Of a stretch of 47,199 nucleotides of DNA, positions 9,100 through 18,175 are shown in pieces. The notes under the pieces were generated by a model that was given only the letters and a program-made list of their open reading frames with translations, was not told the DNA's origin and searched no databases. The translations under genes were made by a program, and so were the position numbers. How positions within the stretch are numbered: the first letter of the stretch is position 1; each line of letters begins with the position of its first letter. This DNA is from Flavobacteriaceae bacterium (GTDB taxonomy: Bacteria > Bacteroidota > Bacteroidia > Flavobacteriales > Flavobacteriaceae): assembly GCA_029268555.1 (NCBI GenBank), contig JAQWNN010000015.1:1-47199 (forward strand), read 5' to 3'.

Positions 9100-9354
9100 A
9101 TGAAAACAGAAATACATCCAGATAATTATCGTTTAGTAGCATTTAAGGATATGTCAAACGATGATGTGTTTATTACAAAATCAACAGTTAATTCTAAAGA
9201 AACTATTGAACATGAAGGTGTTGAATATCCACTTATCAAACTAGAAATTTCAAGAACATCTCATCCTTTCTACACCGGTAAATCGAAACTGGTTGATACT
9301 GCTGGTAGAATTGATAAGTTTAAAAATAAATATTCAAAGTTTAAAAAGGAATAA
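9100..9354 (+). CDS. rpmE2: 50S ribosomal protein L31, type B
   Basis: An 84-residue ribosomal protein. It begins [19 protein letters not shown] and has the [20 protein letters not shown] block with the conserved HPFYTG signature. It has no CxxC zinc cysteines, which marks the zinc-free type B (paralogue) form that many Bacteroidota use. The protein joins the large subunit near the central protuberance. It is a single gene with its own -7 promoter element, converging on the peptide-binding protein gene. Confidence 0.93.
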   Translation: MKTEIHPDNYRLVAFKDMSNDDVFITKSTVNSKETIEHEGVEYPLIKLEISRTSHPFYTGKSKLVDTAGRIDKFKNKYSKFKKE

Positions 9355-9386
9355 AAAACTATCAAAGGACTTTATCATTTATATTT

Positions 9387-10988
9387 TCATTCCTTGTAAA
9401 CATTTTTTAAGACCAATAAATTGATTGGATTGATTGTCATTCCTTTTACATCTTTTTGAACAAAGCGAACAACCTCATCATAATAGAGCGGAACAATTGG
9501 AAATTCTTTCATAATTAATTCATCCATCTGCTCGTATTTCTGAATTCTAAGATTTTCTATAGGCGTAATCATAGCTTGTTTGTAAAGAGAATCATAAGTC
9601 TTATTTTTAAAGTGGGTGTAGTTAGGACCGTTTGGTGAAAAGTTTTTGCTGTAAAACAAAGACAGATAATTTTCTGCATCTGGGTAATCTGCAATCCAGC
9701 TAGCTCTAAAGAGTTGTAACTTACCAGAAGATTTTGCTTGCCTAAGTGAGGCTGTAGGCATTACTTCAACTAGAATATCAATTCCAATTTTTTGCATTTC
9801 TCCTTGAAAGTATTCACATAAATCAAGATAATTTGAATCAGTTGTTAGGATGATCTTAGGTTTGGATTGTGTTTCTTCAATAAATTCTTCTACTAACATT
9901 CTAGCCTTTTTAGGATTAAAAGAAAATACCTCTTGAGTATTACCGGAAAGCCCTTTTGGTATAAATCCTTTTTTAGCTGGATAACCAATATTATTCCTTA
10001 AATAAGCAATCATTAGTTTTCTGTCAAATCCTATATTAAGTGCTTCTCTGATTTTTGGTGATTGAATTGCTGGATTGGGATTATCCAAGTAAATCCCAAT
10101 ATATTCTGTATTGAGATATGGGCCTTTTAGCAGTTCCAATTTCTTTTTGTAATTTGTTTGGAGTTCACCTGTTGGGGTCAAAAGCTCATCTTTATATGAG
10201 TTGTCAAGTGAATTGATGAAATCCAACTTTCCTTGAAGAAACAACATGAACTCACTTTGAATATCTGGAATGAATTGAATGGCAATAGATTCTAAATAAG
10301 GAAGTTCATGGCCAAGTTCATTTTTTTCAAAGTAGTAAGTGTTTTTCCGAAGTACCAACTTGATATTTTCTTCCCAACGCTTCAAGTAGAAAGGGCCAGT
10401 ACCAATCGGATTTGATCGAAATTGATTTCCAAAATATTCAACAACTTCATTTGGAACAACAGAACAATAGCGCATGGTGAGCAAACCTAGAAAGCCTGGA
10501 AAGGGATTTTTGAGTCGTATCTTCAAAGTATTTTGATCAATGGCTTCATAAAAGTCTACCTGTTGCATCACCCAACTTCCAGGAGAGACTATTTGAGGAT
10601 CAGTTAATCGATTGAAACTGTACACAAAATCAGAAGCCGAAACAGCTCTTGTCTTTGCTTCCCCAAAAAGGGGAGAAGAATGAAAGTAAATATCATCTCG
10701 TATATTAAAAGTGTAAGTCAAACCATCAGAACTTATTTCCCAGCTAGAGGCTATTTCGGGCTGAATTTGTAACTTATTGTCTAGTTGTACAAGACCATTG
10801 AAAAGCTGATTTATAGGCCAAATATTTTGAGGATTTCTAGCAAAAGCAGGGTCCAAAGAAGTGACATTTCTATATTCGTTATAGCGGAATACGTTTTTTG
10901 GATTAATAGTATTTGAATTATTACATGTATTTAATAATAAGATTGCAATAACCGAATAACTAAAATGAGACAGAAACCCCTTAAACAT
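9387..10988 (-). CDS. Extracellular solute-binding lipoprotein, family 5 (peptide-type)
   Basis: A 533-residue protein of the OppA/DppA type. The signal peptide ends in the lipobox LLNTC (Cys22), so the mature protein is probably lipid-anchored in the envelope. Recognisable blocks are SLDPAFARNPQNIWPINQLF near the N-terminus, ISSDGLTYTFNIRDDIYFH, NPIGTGPFYLKRWEE, and a C-terminal Asp-Tyr-Pro-Asp-Ala-Glu-Asn stretch typical of the family. It normally binds oligopeptides for an ABC importer. No permease or ATPase gene lies next to it. It is divergent from mtaB with 48 bases between starts. Confidence 0.88.
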   Translation of the reverse strand: MFKGFLSHFSYSVIAILLLNTCNNSNTINPKNVFRYNEYRNVTSLDPAFARNPQNIWPINQLFNGLVQLDNKLQIQPEIASSWEISSDGLTYTFNIRDDIYFHSSPLFGEAKTRAVSASDFVYSFNRLTDPQIVSPGSWVMQQVDFYEAIDQNTLKIRLKNPFPGFLGLLTMRYCSVVPNEVVEYFGNQFRSNPIGTGPFYLKRWEENIKLVLRKNTYYFEKNELGHELPYLESIAIQFIPDIQSEFMLFLQGKLDFINSLDNSYKDELLTPTGELQTNYKKKLELLKGPYLNTEYIGIYLDNPNPAIQSPKIREALNIGFDRKLMIAYLRNNIGYPAKKGFIPKGLSGNTQEVFSFNPKKARMLVEEFIEETQSKPKIILTTDSNYLDLCEYFQGEMQKIGIDILVEVMPTASLRQAKSSGKLQLFRASWIADYPDAENYLSLFYSKNFSPNGPNYTHFKNKTYDSLYKQAMITPIENLRIQKYEQMDELIMKEFPIVPLYYDEVVRFVQKDVKGMTINPINLLVLKNVYKE

Positions 10989-11036
10989 GAATTTTTTTGT
11001 TAATATTTGATTAAAATTACGTATTTATAATCAGCT

Positions 11037-12389
11037 ATGGAAAAAACCATTAATGCTCCAGATAAAATCGAAACTAAAAATATTCGCGTTGCGTTTCATA
11101 CTCTTGGATGTAAACTAAATTTTTCTGAAACAGCTACTATAGCGCGTAGTGTTGAAAAGATAAATTTCAAAAGAGTTTCTTTCGATTCTTTTGCTGAGGT
11201 TTATGTAATTAACACTTGCTCAGTTACAGAAAATGCTGATAACAGAGTCAAAGGTTTAGTAAAGAAAGTGATTCAGCAAAATCCAAGAGGCTTTATAGTT
11301 GCGATTGGTTGTTATGCTCAATTGAGTCCTGAGAAAATTGCTGCTCTTGATGGAGTAGATTTGGTTTTAGGTGCTTCTGAAAAATTCAAGCTAAATGAAT
11401 ACATTCAAGATTTGACCAAAAAACTAGAAGGTCAGGTTTATTCTTGTGAAATAGAGTCAGTTGATTTTTATGAAAGTAGCTATTCTATAAATGACAGAAC
11501 CCGAGCATTTTTAAAAGTTCAAGATGGTTGTGATTATAAATGTACCTACTGTACTATCCCAAGGGCTCGAGGGGTTTCTCGGAGTGATAAATTGGAAAAT
11601 GTAATTCAAAATGCTCATAATATTGCTAAAGCAGGTTTAAAGGAAATCGTACTTACTGGAGTGAATATTGGAGATTACGGTAAAGGAGAGCATGGTGATA
11701 AAAAACACAAGCATACCTTTTTAGAATTAATTACTGCTTTGGACAAAGTAAACCCCATCAACAGAATTCGAATTTCATCTATTGAGCCTAATTTGTTGAG
11801 CATGGAAATGATTTCTTTTGTAGCTCAAAGTAAACGATTTGTCCCTCACTTTCATATTCCATTACAGAGTGGAAGTGATCAAATTCTTAAAAGTATGAAG
11901 AGGCGATATCTATCAAAATTGTATCGAGAGCGTATAGAATGGATTAAAAATAAAATGCCTGATGCTTGCATTGGTGTGGATGTAATTGTTGGATATCCTG
12001 GAGAAACTGAAGAAGATTTTTTAGAAACTTATCACTTTTTAAATGACTTGCCTGTTTCTTATTTACATGTTTTTACTTATTCGGAAAGACCTAACACTGT
12101 AGCAATAAATCTCAAAGGTGAGGTATCTCATGAGGTTCGCTCAAAAAGAAGTAAAATGTTAAGAACGTTGTCAGTTAAAAAAAGAAGAGTATTCTATCAA
12201 TCTCAATTAGGCAGAACGGTTCATGTACTTTTTGAAGGAGAAAATAAAAAAGGATATATCACGGGTTTTTCTGAAAATTATGTCAAAGCAAGGGCTCCTT
12301 GGAATCCAGATTGGGTAAATACGGTCAAAAAAGTAAAATTAGATAAAATTGATGAAGAAGGAATCGTAAGATTCTTGGTCTTGGATTAA
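11037..12389 (+). CDS. mtaB: tRNA t6A37 methylthiotransferase MtaB
   Basis: Radical-SAM enzyme of 450 residues that adds a methylthio group at C2 of N6-threonylcarbamoyl-adenosine 37 in tRNA. The N-terminal UPF0004 domain has the three cluster cysteines Cys25 (TLGCKLN), Cys61 (NTCSVT) and Cys92 (IGCYAQ). The radical-SAM cluster is Cys165-x3-Cys169-x2-Cys172 in DGCDYKCTYCTIPRARG. A C-terminal TRAM-like domain ends the protein. TLGCKLN is diagnostic of MtaB, rather than MiaB or RimO. Its 3' end overlaps the convergent GNAT-like gene by 4 bases. Confidence 0.92.
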   Translation: MEKTINAPDKIETKNIRVAFHTLGCKLNFSETATIARSVEKINFKRVSFDSFAEVYVINTCSVTENADNRVKGLVKKVIQQNPRGFIVAIGCYAQLSPEKIAALDGVDLVLGASEKFKLNEYIQDLTKKLEGQVYSCEIESVDFYESSYSINDRTRAFLKVQDGCDYKCTYCTIPRARGVSRSDKLENVIQNAHNIAKAGLKEIVLTGVNIGDYGKGEHGDKKHKHTFLELITALDKVNPINRIRISSIEPNLLSMEMISFVAQSKRFVPHFHIPLQSGSDQILKSMKRRYLSKLYRERIEWIKNKMPDACIGVDVIVGYPGETEEDFLETYHFLNDLPVSYLHVFTYSERPNTVAINLKGEVSHEVRSKRSKMLRTLSVKKRRVFYQSQLGRTVHVLFEGENKKGYITGFSENYVKARAPWNPDWVNTVKKVKLDKIDEEGIVRFLVLD

Positions 12390-12679
12390 AGTTTTATTCC
12401 TACGGGGAGCAATTTTTTATATCGACGATTACGACGAACAAAACCAGCAATTTTTGGAGAAGTAGGAACAACGCAGAGCTTTTTACTTTCAATAAACTCA
12501 AGAACTTTTACTATAAAAGCTTCTTCGAATTCTTTATCTTGAATGAGCTTTGGAATGGAAATCTTAGTTAGAAAAATCTTTCTTTCTTGTTCTGAGTATT
12601 CAATTCTGGCAAGTTGATTATCGAAATTGACTTCAAATTGTCTTAAAAACTCATTGTTTACTAGATTTAATTCAATCAT
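12386..12679 (-). CDS. Small GNAT-like N-acetyltransferase (COG2388/YjdJ type)
   Basis: A 97-residue protein. The C-terminal stretch VPTSPKIAGFVRRNRRYKKL resembles the V.P.CPFV..FI.R.PEY..L ending of the short YjdJ-type GCN5-related acetyltransferases. The first half (LARIEYSEQERKIFLTKISIP) fits the two opening beta-strands of that fold. The substrate is unknown. It is a single gene with an ATG start that converges on mtaB and diverges from the alpha/beta hydrolase gene. The family assignment rests mostly on the C-terminal motif. Confidence 0.7.
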   Translation of the reverse strand: MIELNLVNNEFLRQFEVNFDNQLARIEYSEQERKIFLTKISIPKLIQDKEFEEAFIVKVLEFIESKKLCVVPTSPKIAGFVRRNRRYKKLLPVGIKL

Positions 12680-12751
12680 AATGGATTTATTGAAGAAATG
12701 TTTTAGTTTTAGCCCACAATTCTTTAAGAGGGACCCAAAAATACAAAAAAT

Positions 12752-13444
12752 TTGTTAACATCTACTCCTTCATCAGCTTCAAAAGAAAACTTAATTCATG
12801 TCTACTGTATGCCAGGGATGGCTGCAAGTCCTAAAATATTTGAGTTTATTATTTTTCCAGCACCTTTTGTTATACATTATTTAAGTTGGATTCCGCCAAA
12901 TAAGAATGAGACTTTATCTGCGTATGCTCTAAGGATGTGTAAACGTGTTAAACAACCCAATCCAATACTTTTAGGAGTTTCTTTTGGGGGCCTTTTGGTC
13001 CAGGAAATGGCAAAACTCATTGTTGTTGATAAAGTAGTTATTGTTTCTAGTATTAAATTCAATAAAGAACTTCCAATTCCAATGAAATTGGCAAAAAAAA
13101 CAAATGGGCATAAATTACTCCCAACCCAATGGATAAATAGTATAGATGCTTTAGCATTATTTGCTTTTGGTGAAGGGATCCGAAAACGACTTGAACTCTA
13201 TCAAAAATATTTATCCGAAAGAGATCCACATTACTTAAGCTGGGCTATTGACAAACTTGTTCGATGGAATCAAAATTATACATTGAATAATATTATTCAT
13301 ATACATGGGAAAAAAGACACAGTTTTTCCAATAAAAAACTTAAAACAGCCTTTCTTAAAAATTGAAGGAGGTCATGCTGCCATTATTACTAATGCTAAAT
13401 GGTTTAATAGTGAACTTCCTAAACTTCTTCAAAAAACTAAATAA
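12752..13444 (+). CDS. Alpha/beta hydrolase family protein
   Basis: A 230-residue hydrolase with the nucleophile elbow GVSFGG (Ser77). A likely acidic residue lies in HGKKDTVFP (Asp near 188), and the catalytic His208 is in EGGHAAI. The cap domain is small. There is no signal peptide, so it probably acts in the cytosol; substrate unknown. The start is a TTG at 12752, and the first in-frame ATG (codon 20) falls in the first beta-strand (HVYCMPGM), so the TTG is preferred. It lies 51 bases before the transglycosylase gene on the same strand and may be co-transcribed with it. Confidence 0.8.
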   Translation: MLTSTPSSASKENLIHVYCMPGMAASPKIFEFIIFPAPFVIHYLSWIPPNKNETLSAYALRMCKRVKQPNPILLGVSFGGLLVQEMAKLIVVDKVVIVSSIKFNKELPIPMKLAKKTNGHKLLPTQWINSIDALALFAFGEGIRKRLELYQKYLSERDPHYLSWAIDKLVRWNQNYTLNNIIHIHGKKDTVFPIKNLKQPFLKIEGGHAAIITNAKWFNSELPKLLQKTK

Positions 13445-13495
13445 AAAAACTATTTTAGTTTATCAATTACAGTTCTTTCAAATGAAATAAATATT

Positions 13496-14407
13496 ATGAA
13501 CATCAAGAAAACGCTTATAATTTCCGTCTCAGCATTAATTTTACTTTTAAGCTTTGAGGAATTTGAATTGAAAAAATTAACAGCTTTTAATTCACATGGA
13601 GAAGATACTTACAATGTTTATGCTTTAAAATTACCCACTAGTATCGAGTTTTCATACGAAGCAGTTCCTTTAGATAAGCCCGATATAAGAGAGCGTTTAG
13701 ATAAAGAGTTGTTGGTTAATACTTATTGGCAGTCTAATATGATGTTATTGCTTAAGCGAGCCAATAAATATTTTCCTTTGATTGAAGAAATCCTTAAAGA
13801 AGAGGGATTACCTGACGATTTTAAATATTTGGCTGTAATCGAAAGTTCCTTAGAAAATGTTCGTTCACCCAGAGGAGCAAAGGGTTTTTGGCAAATCATG
13901 CCTGACACTGCTAGGGAATATGGTTTAGAGGTAAACTCCAATGTTGATGAACGCTACCATATCGAAAAATCTACGAGAGTAGCATGCACTTACCTTAAGA
14001 AAGCAAAAAAACGATTTGGTTCGTGGACGTTAGCAGCAGCCTCATATAACAGAGGTATATTTGGCATAGATCGTTTATTAAAAAGACAAATTACAGATAA
14101 CTACTATGACCTATTATTAAATACTGAAACTAGTCGTTATATATTCCGAATTTTGGCAGTTAAAGAAATTATGTCTAATCCTCAGCGCTATGGTTATATA
14201 TATAAACCTGAAGACTTGTATCAGCAAATACCTAAAAGGAAAATAGGTTTAGATACGGCAATTAATAACATTGCTAGGTTTGCTAAAGACCAATCTGTAA
14301 ACTATAAAATCATTAAGATTCACAATCCATGGTTAATTGAAAACCACCTTAATAATAAATCGAGAAAGTATTACGAAATCGCAATCCCAGAGAAAGGAAT
14401 TTATTAA
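13496..14407 (+). CDS. Lytic transglycosylase with SLT domain (MltD-like, no LysM)
   Basis: A 303-residue peptidoglycan lyase that cuts the MurNAc-GlcNAc bond. An N-terminal hydrophobic segment (about 5-20) is a signal peptide or anchor. The SLT catalytic domain runs from about 95 to 200, with catalytic Glu116 in AVIESS, then RGAKGFWQIMPDTAREYGL and AASYNRG. No LysM repeat follows; the last 100 residues are helical and unassigned. The protein acts in the periplasm in wall turnover. The gene overlaps the convergent membrane TPR-like gene by 4 bases. Confidence 0.88.
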   Translation: MNIKKTLIISVSALILLLSFEEFELKKLTAFNSHGEDTYNVYALKLPTSIEFSYEAVPLDKPDIRERLDKELLVNTYWQSNMMLLLKRANKYFPLIEEILKEEGLPDDFKYLAVIESSLENVRSPRGAKGFWQIMPDTAREYGLEVNSNVDERYHIEKSTRVACTYLKKAKKRFGSWTLAAASYNRGIFGIDRLLKRQITDNYYDLLLNTETSRYIFRILAVKEIMSNPQRYGYIYKPEDLYQQIPKRKIGLDTAINNIARFAKDQSVNYKIIKIHNPWLIENHLNNKSRKYYEIAIPEKGIY

Positions 14408-14919
14408 ATCTTTTTCATCTGTTGCTGAATCATTTTCATTTGACCAGCTAACATTCCGTGTTTGTCTAATTTTTTAGCCTCTGTCAAAAGCTGTTTTGCC
14501 TCTCGTTTTCTTCTTTTTTGCATGTATATTCCTGCTAAACTCATTTTAGCCATAGCCAAATCATGGTTCATAGAAAGTCCTAGTTTCAGAGAAGCTTTAA
14601 AATATTTTTCTGCTTGAGTAAGATTTTTTTGGGATTGAATAATTCCCATGAGATAATTATAATAACCTTGCTGTTTTCGTACCAGATTTTTTTCAACATT
14701 TGGAATACGATTTAGCCATTTTTCGGTTCCAACAAAATCTTGCTTACGAAGCCTTAGAAAAGAAAGAAAAATAATTTCGTTTTTAAAGTAGACAAGGATG
14801 AACATTCCGGATAAAATAACAAATAAAACACCATTACCAATATAGTTATCTGTAAACTGATATATAGCATAGCCTAGAGATATCATAGAAAGAATGAGCT
14901 TTATGACTTTTGGAAACAT
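14404..14919 (-). CDS. Membrane protein with TPR-like C-terminal half
   Basis: A 171-residue protein. The ATG at 14919 (MFPKVIKLILS) is preferred to the TTG at 14952. Two membrane helices cover about 5-22 and 26-43. The cytosolic part has helical hairpins of TPR type (YYNYLMGIIQSQKNLTQAEK, then MSLAGIYMQKRRKREAKQLL) with alternating small and aromatic positions. Homologues are common single genes in Flavobacteriia, some labelled DUF2892, and I know no experimental role. A scaffold or complex-assembly role would be a guess from the repeats. Confidence 0.7.
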   Translation of the reverse strand: MFPKVIKLILSMISLGYAIYQFTDNYIGNGVLFVILSGMFILVYFKNEIIFLSFLRLRKQDFVGTEKWLNRIPNVEKNLVRKQQGYYNYLMGIIQSQKNLTQAEKYFKASLKLGLSMNHDLAMAKMSLAGIYMQKRRKREAKQLLTEAKKLDKHGMLAGQMKMIQQQMKKI

Positions 14920-14974
14920 ATTTTTATTTTTTACAAAGGTAAAAAAAATCAATCGCGAATTGTTTATTGCAAGC

Positions 14975-15004
14975 TTGGAAGACTAAAAAGTTGTTGTATA
15001 TTTG
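14975..15004 (+). promoter_or_regulatory. Bacteroidota -33/-7 promoter for rpmH
   Basis: TTG at 14975-14977 and TATATTTG at 14997-15004 are separated by exactly 19 bases, an ideal match to the Bacteroidota -33 TTG / -7 TAnnTTTG promoter. The rpmH ATG is 42 bases after the -7 element. This is the cleanest promoter in the window and supports the phylum call. Confidence 0.75.
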
Positions 15005-15046
15005 CTCGATTCAAAAAAAGGAATACTATCCCAATGTGAGTGCATT

Positions 15047-15205
15047 ATGAAAAGAACATTCCAACCATCGAAAAGAAAAAGAAGAAACAAGCATGGTTTT
15101 CGTGAACGCATGGCTTCTGCAAATGGACGAAAAGTTCTAGCAGCTCGAAGATCAAAGGGCAGAAAAAAAATATCTGTTTCATCTGAACCGCGCCATAAAA
15201 AATGA
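15047..15205 (+). CDS. rpmH: 50S ribosomal protein L34
   Basis: A 52-residue, very basic protein. It opens with the invariant [20 protein letters not shown] and continues with the conserved [19 protein letters not shown] block. It packs against 23S rRNA in the large subunit. In many bacteria rpmH is next to rnpA near the origin; here neither rnpA nor dnaA is adjacent, as is usual in Flavobacteriia. It has its own promoter and terminator, so it forms a single-gene transcription unit. The in-frame stretch before the ATG at 15047 is leader and not coding. Confidence 0.95.
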   Translation: MKRTFQPSKRKRRNKHGFRERMASANGRKVLAARRSKGRKKISVSSEPRHKK

Positions 15206-15227
15206 TCGCAATTATATCCTATTTTAG

Positions 15228-15262
15228 AGGTGTTACTTTTTTGGAAGTAGCGCCTTTTTTTT
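15228..15262 (+). terminator. Rho-independent terminator after rpmH
   Basis: AGGTGTTACT (15228-15237) pairs with AGTAGCGCCT (15246-15255), with two G-U pairs, across an 8-base loop. A run of eight T follows (15255-15262). It starts 22 bases after the rpmH stop and 25 bases before carB, so it separates the two units. Confidence 0.8.
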
Positions 15263-15287
15263 ATCTTCATAATCTATATAATTTTCT

Positions 15288-18140
15288 ATGCCAAAAGTAG
15301 ACTCAATCAAAAGTATTTTAGTAATTGGTTCAGGACCAATTGTAATTGGTCAAGCCTGTGAATTTGACTATTCAGGAACCCAAGCCCTTAGATCATTGAG
15401 AGAAGATGGGATTGAAACTGTGTTAATTAATTCTAATCCAGCAACTATCATGACCGATCCTACTATGGCTGATCATGTGTATTTACTTCCACTTACAAGC
15501 AAGTCGATAATTCGAGTTTTAAAGGAGCATCCACAAGTTGATGCTGTACTTCCTACAATGGGAGGACAAACAGCCCTTAACCTATGTATTGAGGCAGATG
15601 AAAAAGGTATTTGGAAAGACTTTGGGGTAAAGCTTATTGGGGTTAATATCGACGCAATTAATATTACAGAGAACCGTGAGAAGTTCCGAGAACTAATGGA
15701 AGAAATAGATGTCCCAATGGCACCACAAGCCACAGCAACATCTTTCCTTAGAGGCAAAGAAATTGCCCAGGAATTTGGTTTTCCACTTTGTATCCGTGCA
15801 TCATATACTCTTGGTGGTGCTGGTGCGGCAATTGTTTATAACGAGGAAGATTTTGATGAATTGATGCGACGTGGGCTTGAAATTTCACCTATTCACGAAG
15901 TTATGATTGATAAGGCTATGATGGGTTGGAAAGAGTATGAGTTGGAACTTCTTCGGGATAAAAATGACAATGTTGTCATAATTTGTTCAATAGAAAATAT
16001 GGATCCTATGGGGATTCATACTGGAGATTCCATTACAGTTGCTCCTGCAATGACCTTATCGGATACTACTTTCCAAAAAATGCGCGATATGGCCATGAAA
16101 ATGATGCGAAGTATTGGAGATTTTTCTGGAGGATGTAATGTACAGTTTGCTGTAAGTCCCGATGAAAAAGAAGATATAATTGCCATTGAGATCAACCCAC
16201 GGGTATCACGTTCTTCTGCACTTGCAAGTAAGGCAACAGGATATCCAATTGCAAAAGTTGCCTCCAAACTTGCTATTGGCTACTGCTTAGATGAGCTTGA
16301 TAATCAGATTACTAAATCTACTTCTGCCTTGTTTGAACCTACACTTGATTATGTCATTGTAAAGATTCCACGTTGGAACTTTGATAAGTTTGAGGGCTCT
16401 GATCGTACTTTAGGATTACAGATGAAGGCAGTTGGAGAAGTAATGGGAATTGGTCGTTCTTTTCAAGAAGCCCTCCACAAAGCAACTCAGTCTTTAGAAG
16501 TTAAAAGAAATGGTTTAGGTGCCGATGGAAAAGGCATAAAAGTATACGATCAAATAATTGAAAAATTAACTTTTGCAAGTTGGGACCGTGTTTTTGTAAT
16601 ATACGATGCAATTCAAATAGGTATTCCCTTGAACCGTATCCACGAAATCACAAAAATTGACATGTGGTTTTTAAGACAATATGAGGAATTATATTTCTTA
16701 GAACTAGAGATTTCAAATTTTGACATCGACACAATTGACTCAGTATTATTACTTGAAGCTAAACAAAAAGGATTCGCTGATAGACAGGTGGCGCACATGC
16801 TTAAATGTTTAGAAAGTCAAGTTTACAAAAAGAGAAATGATTTTGGGATTCAACGTGTTTACAAATTAGTAGATACTTGTGCAGCAGAATTTGCCGCTAA
16901 GACTCCTTACTATTATTCAACTTTTGAAGCACAAATTGAGAAAAAAGGAGGAGCACCCTATTGTGATAATGAAAGTAAAGTGACTGACCGGAAAAAGATT
17001 GTAGTTCTTGGTTCAGGTCCAAATAGAATTGGCCAAGGAATTGAATTTGATTATTGTTGTGTTCATGGGGTTTTAGCAGCAAGTGAGTGTAACTATGAAA
17101 CCATTATGATAAATTGTAATCCAGAAACAGTTTCTACAGATTTTGATGTAGCTGATAAGCTTTATTTTGAGCCTGTTTTTTGGGAACATATTTTTGATAT
17201 TATCCAACATGAAAAACCTGAAGGTGTCATTGTTCAATTAGGGGGTCAAACGGCACTTAAATTAGCTGAAAAATTAGATCGTTACGGAATTAAAATAATT
17301 GGTACAAGTTACGAATCACTTGATTTAGCTGAAGACAGGGGAAACTTTTCTACACTTTTAAAGGACAACAAAATTCCTTATCCTGAATTTGGTGTTGCTC
17401 AGACTGCTGATGAAGCTATTCAACTTTCAGATGAACTTGATTTTCCTATTTTGGTTAGACCTTCTTACGTTTTGGGAGGGCAGGGAATGAAAATAGTGAT
17501 CAACAAAGAGGATCTTGAGGCTCATGTAGTGGATTTACTCCAAAAAATCCCAAATAATAAGCTATTGTTAGATCACTACTTAGACGGGGCAATTGAATGT
17601 GAAGCTGATGCTATTTGTGATGGGAATGAAGTTTATATCATAGGCATCATGGAACATATTGAACCCTGTGGAATCCACTCAGGAGATTCAAACGCTACCT
17701 TACCAGTATTTAATTTGGGAGAATTTGTACTCCAACAAATTAAAGACCATACTAAGAATATTGCACTTGCTTTAAAAACTCAGGGTTTAATAAATATTCA
17801 ATACGCGGTTAAAGACGATAAAGTATATGTTATAGAAGCTAATCCAAGAGCATCAAGAACAGTGCCTTTTATTGCAAAAGCCTATAATGAGCCCTATGTT
17901 AATTACGCTACTAAAGTTATGCTTGGGGAAAATAAAGTCAGTGACTTTGAATTCAATCCTCAATTAAAAGGTTATGCAATCAAGAAACCAGTATTTTCCT
18001 TTAATAAGTTCCCGAATGTCAACAAGCAATTAGGTCCCGAAATGAAAAGTACGGGTGAAAGTATTTTATTTATTGATAGTCTTAAAGACGATGCATTTTA
18101 TGATCTCTATGCAAGAAGAAAAATGTATTTAACCAAGTAA
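15288..18140 (+). CDS. carB: Carbamoyl-phosphate synthase large subunit, lacking the MGS-like regulatory domain
   Basis: Makes carbamoyl phosphate from bicarbonate, ammonia (delivered by CarA) and two ATP for pyrimidine and arginine synthesis. There are two homologous ATP-grasp halves. The first starts at KSILVIGSGPIVIGQACEFD and carries INPRVSRSSALASKATGYP. The second starts at KIVVLGSGPNRIGQGIEFDY (about residue 566) and carries EANPRASRTVPF. The protein ends at residue 950, where the E. coli enzyme (1073 residues) continues into the C-terminal MGS-like domain that binds UMP and ornithine. The stop is a clean end and not a frameshift. The short form is usual in Flavobacteriia. carA is not in this window. 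Confidence 0.95.
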   Translation: MPKVDSIKSILVIGSGPIVIGQACEFDYSGTQALRSLREDGIETVLINSNPATIMTDPTMADHVYLLPLTSKSIIRVLKEHPQVDAVLPTMGGQTALNLCIEADEKGIWKDFGVKLIGVNIDAINITENREKFRELMEEIDVPMAPQATATSFLRGKEIAQEFGFPLCIRASYTLGGAGAAIVYNEEDFDELMRRGLEISPIHEVMIDKAMMGWKEYELELLRDKNDNVVIICSIENMDPMGIHTGDSITVAPAMTLSDTTFQKMRDMAMKMMRSIGDFSGGCNVQFAVSPDEKEDIIAIEINPRVSRSSALASKATGYPIAKVASKLAIGYCLDELDNQITKSTSALFEPTLDYVIVKIPRWNFDKFEGSDRTLGLQMKAVGEVMGIGRSFQEALHKATQSLEVKRNGLGADGKGIKVYDQIIEKLTFASWDRVFVIYDAIQIGIPLNRIHEITKIDMWFLRQYEELYFLELEISNFDIDTIDSVLLLEAKQKGFADRQVAHMLKCLESQVYKKRNDFGIQRVYKLVDTCAAEFAAKTPYYYSTFEAQIEKKGGAPYCDNESKVTDRKKIVVLGSGPNRIGQGIEFDYCCVHGVLAASECNYETIMINCNPETVSTDFDVADKLYFEPVFWEHIFDIIQHEKPEGVIVQLGGQTALKLAEKLDRYGIKIIGTSYESLDLAEDRGNFSTLLKDNKIPYPEFGVAQTADEAIQLSDELDFPILVRPSYVLGGQGMKIVINKEDLEAHVVDLLQKIPNNKLLLDHYLDGAIECEADAICDGNEVYIIGIMEHIEPCGIHSGDSNATLPVFNLGEFVLQQIKDHTKNIALALKTQGLINIQYAVKDDKVYVIEANPRASRTVPFIAKAYNEPYVNYATKVMLGENKVSDFEFNPQLKGYAIKKPVFSFNKFPNVNKQLGPEMKSTGESILFIDSLKDDAFYDLYARRKMYLTK

Positions 18141-18175
18141 TAGATTTCATCTAATTTTATTATGAATAAAATTCA

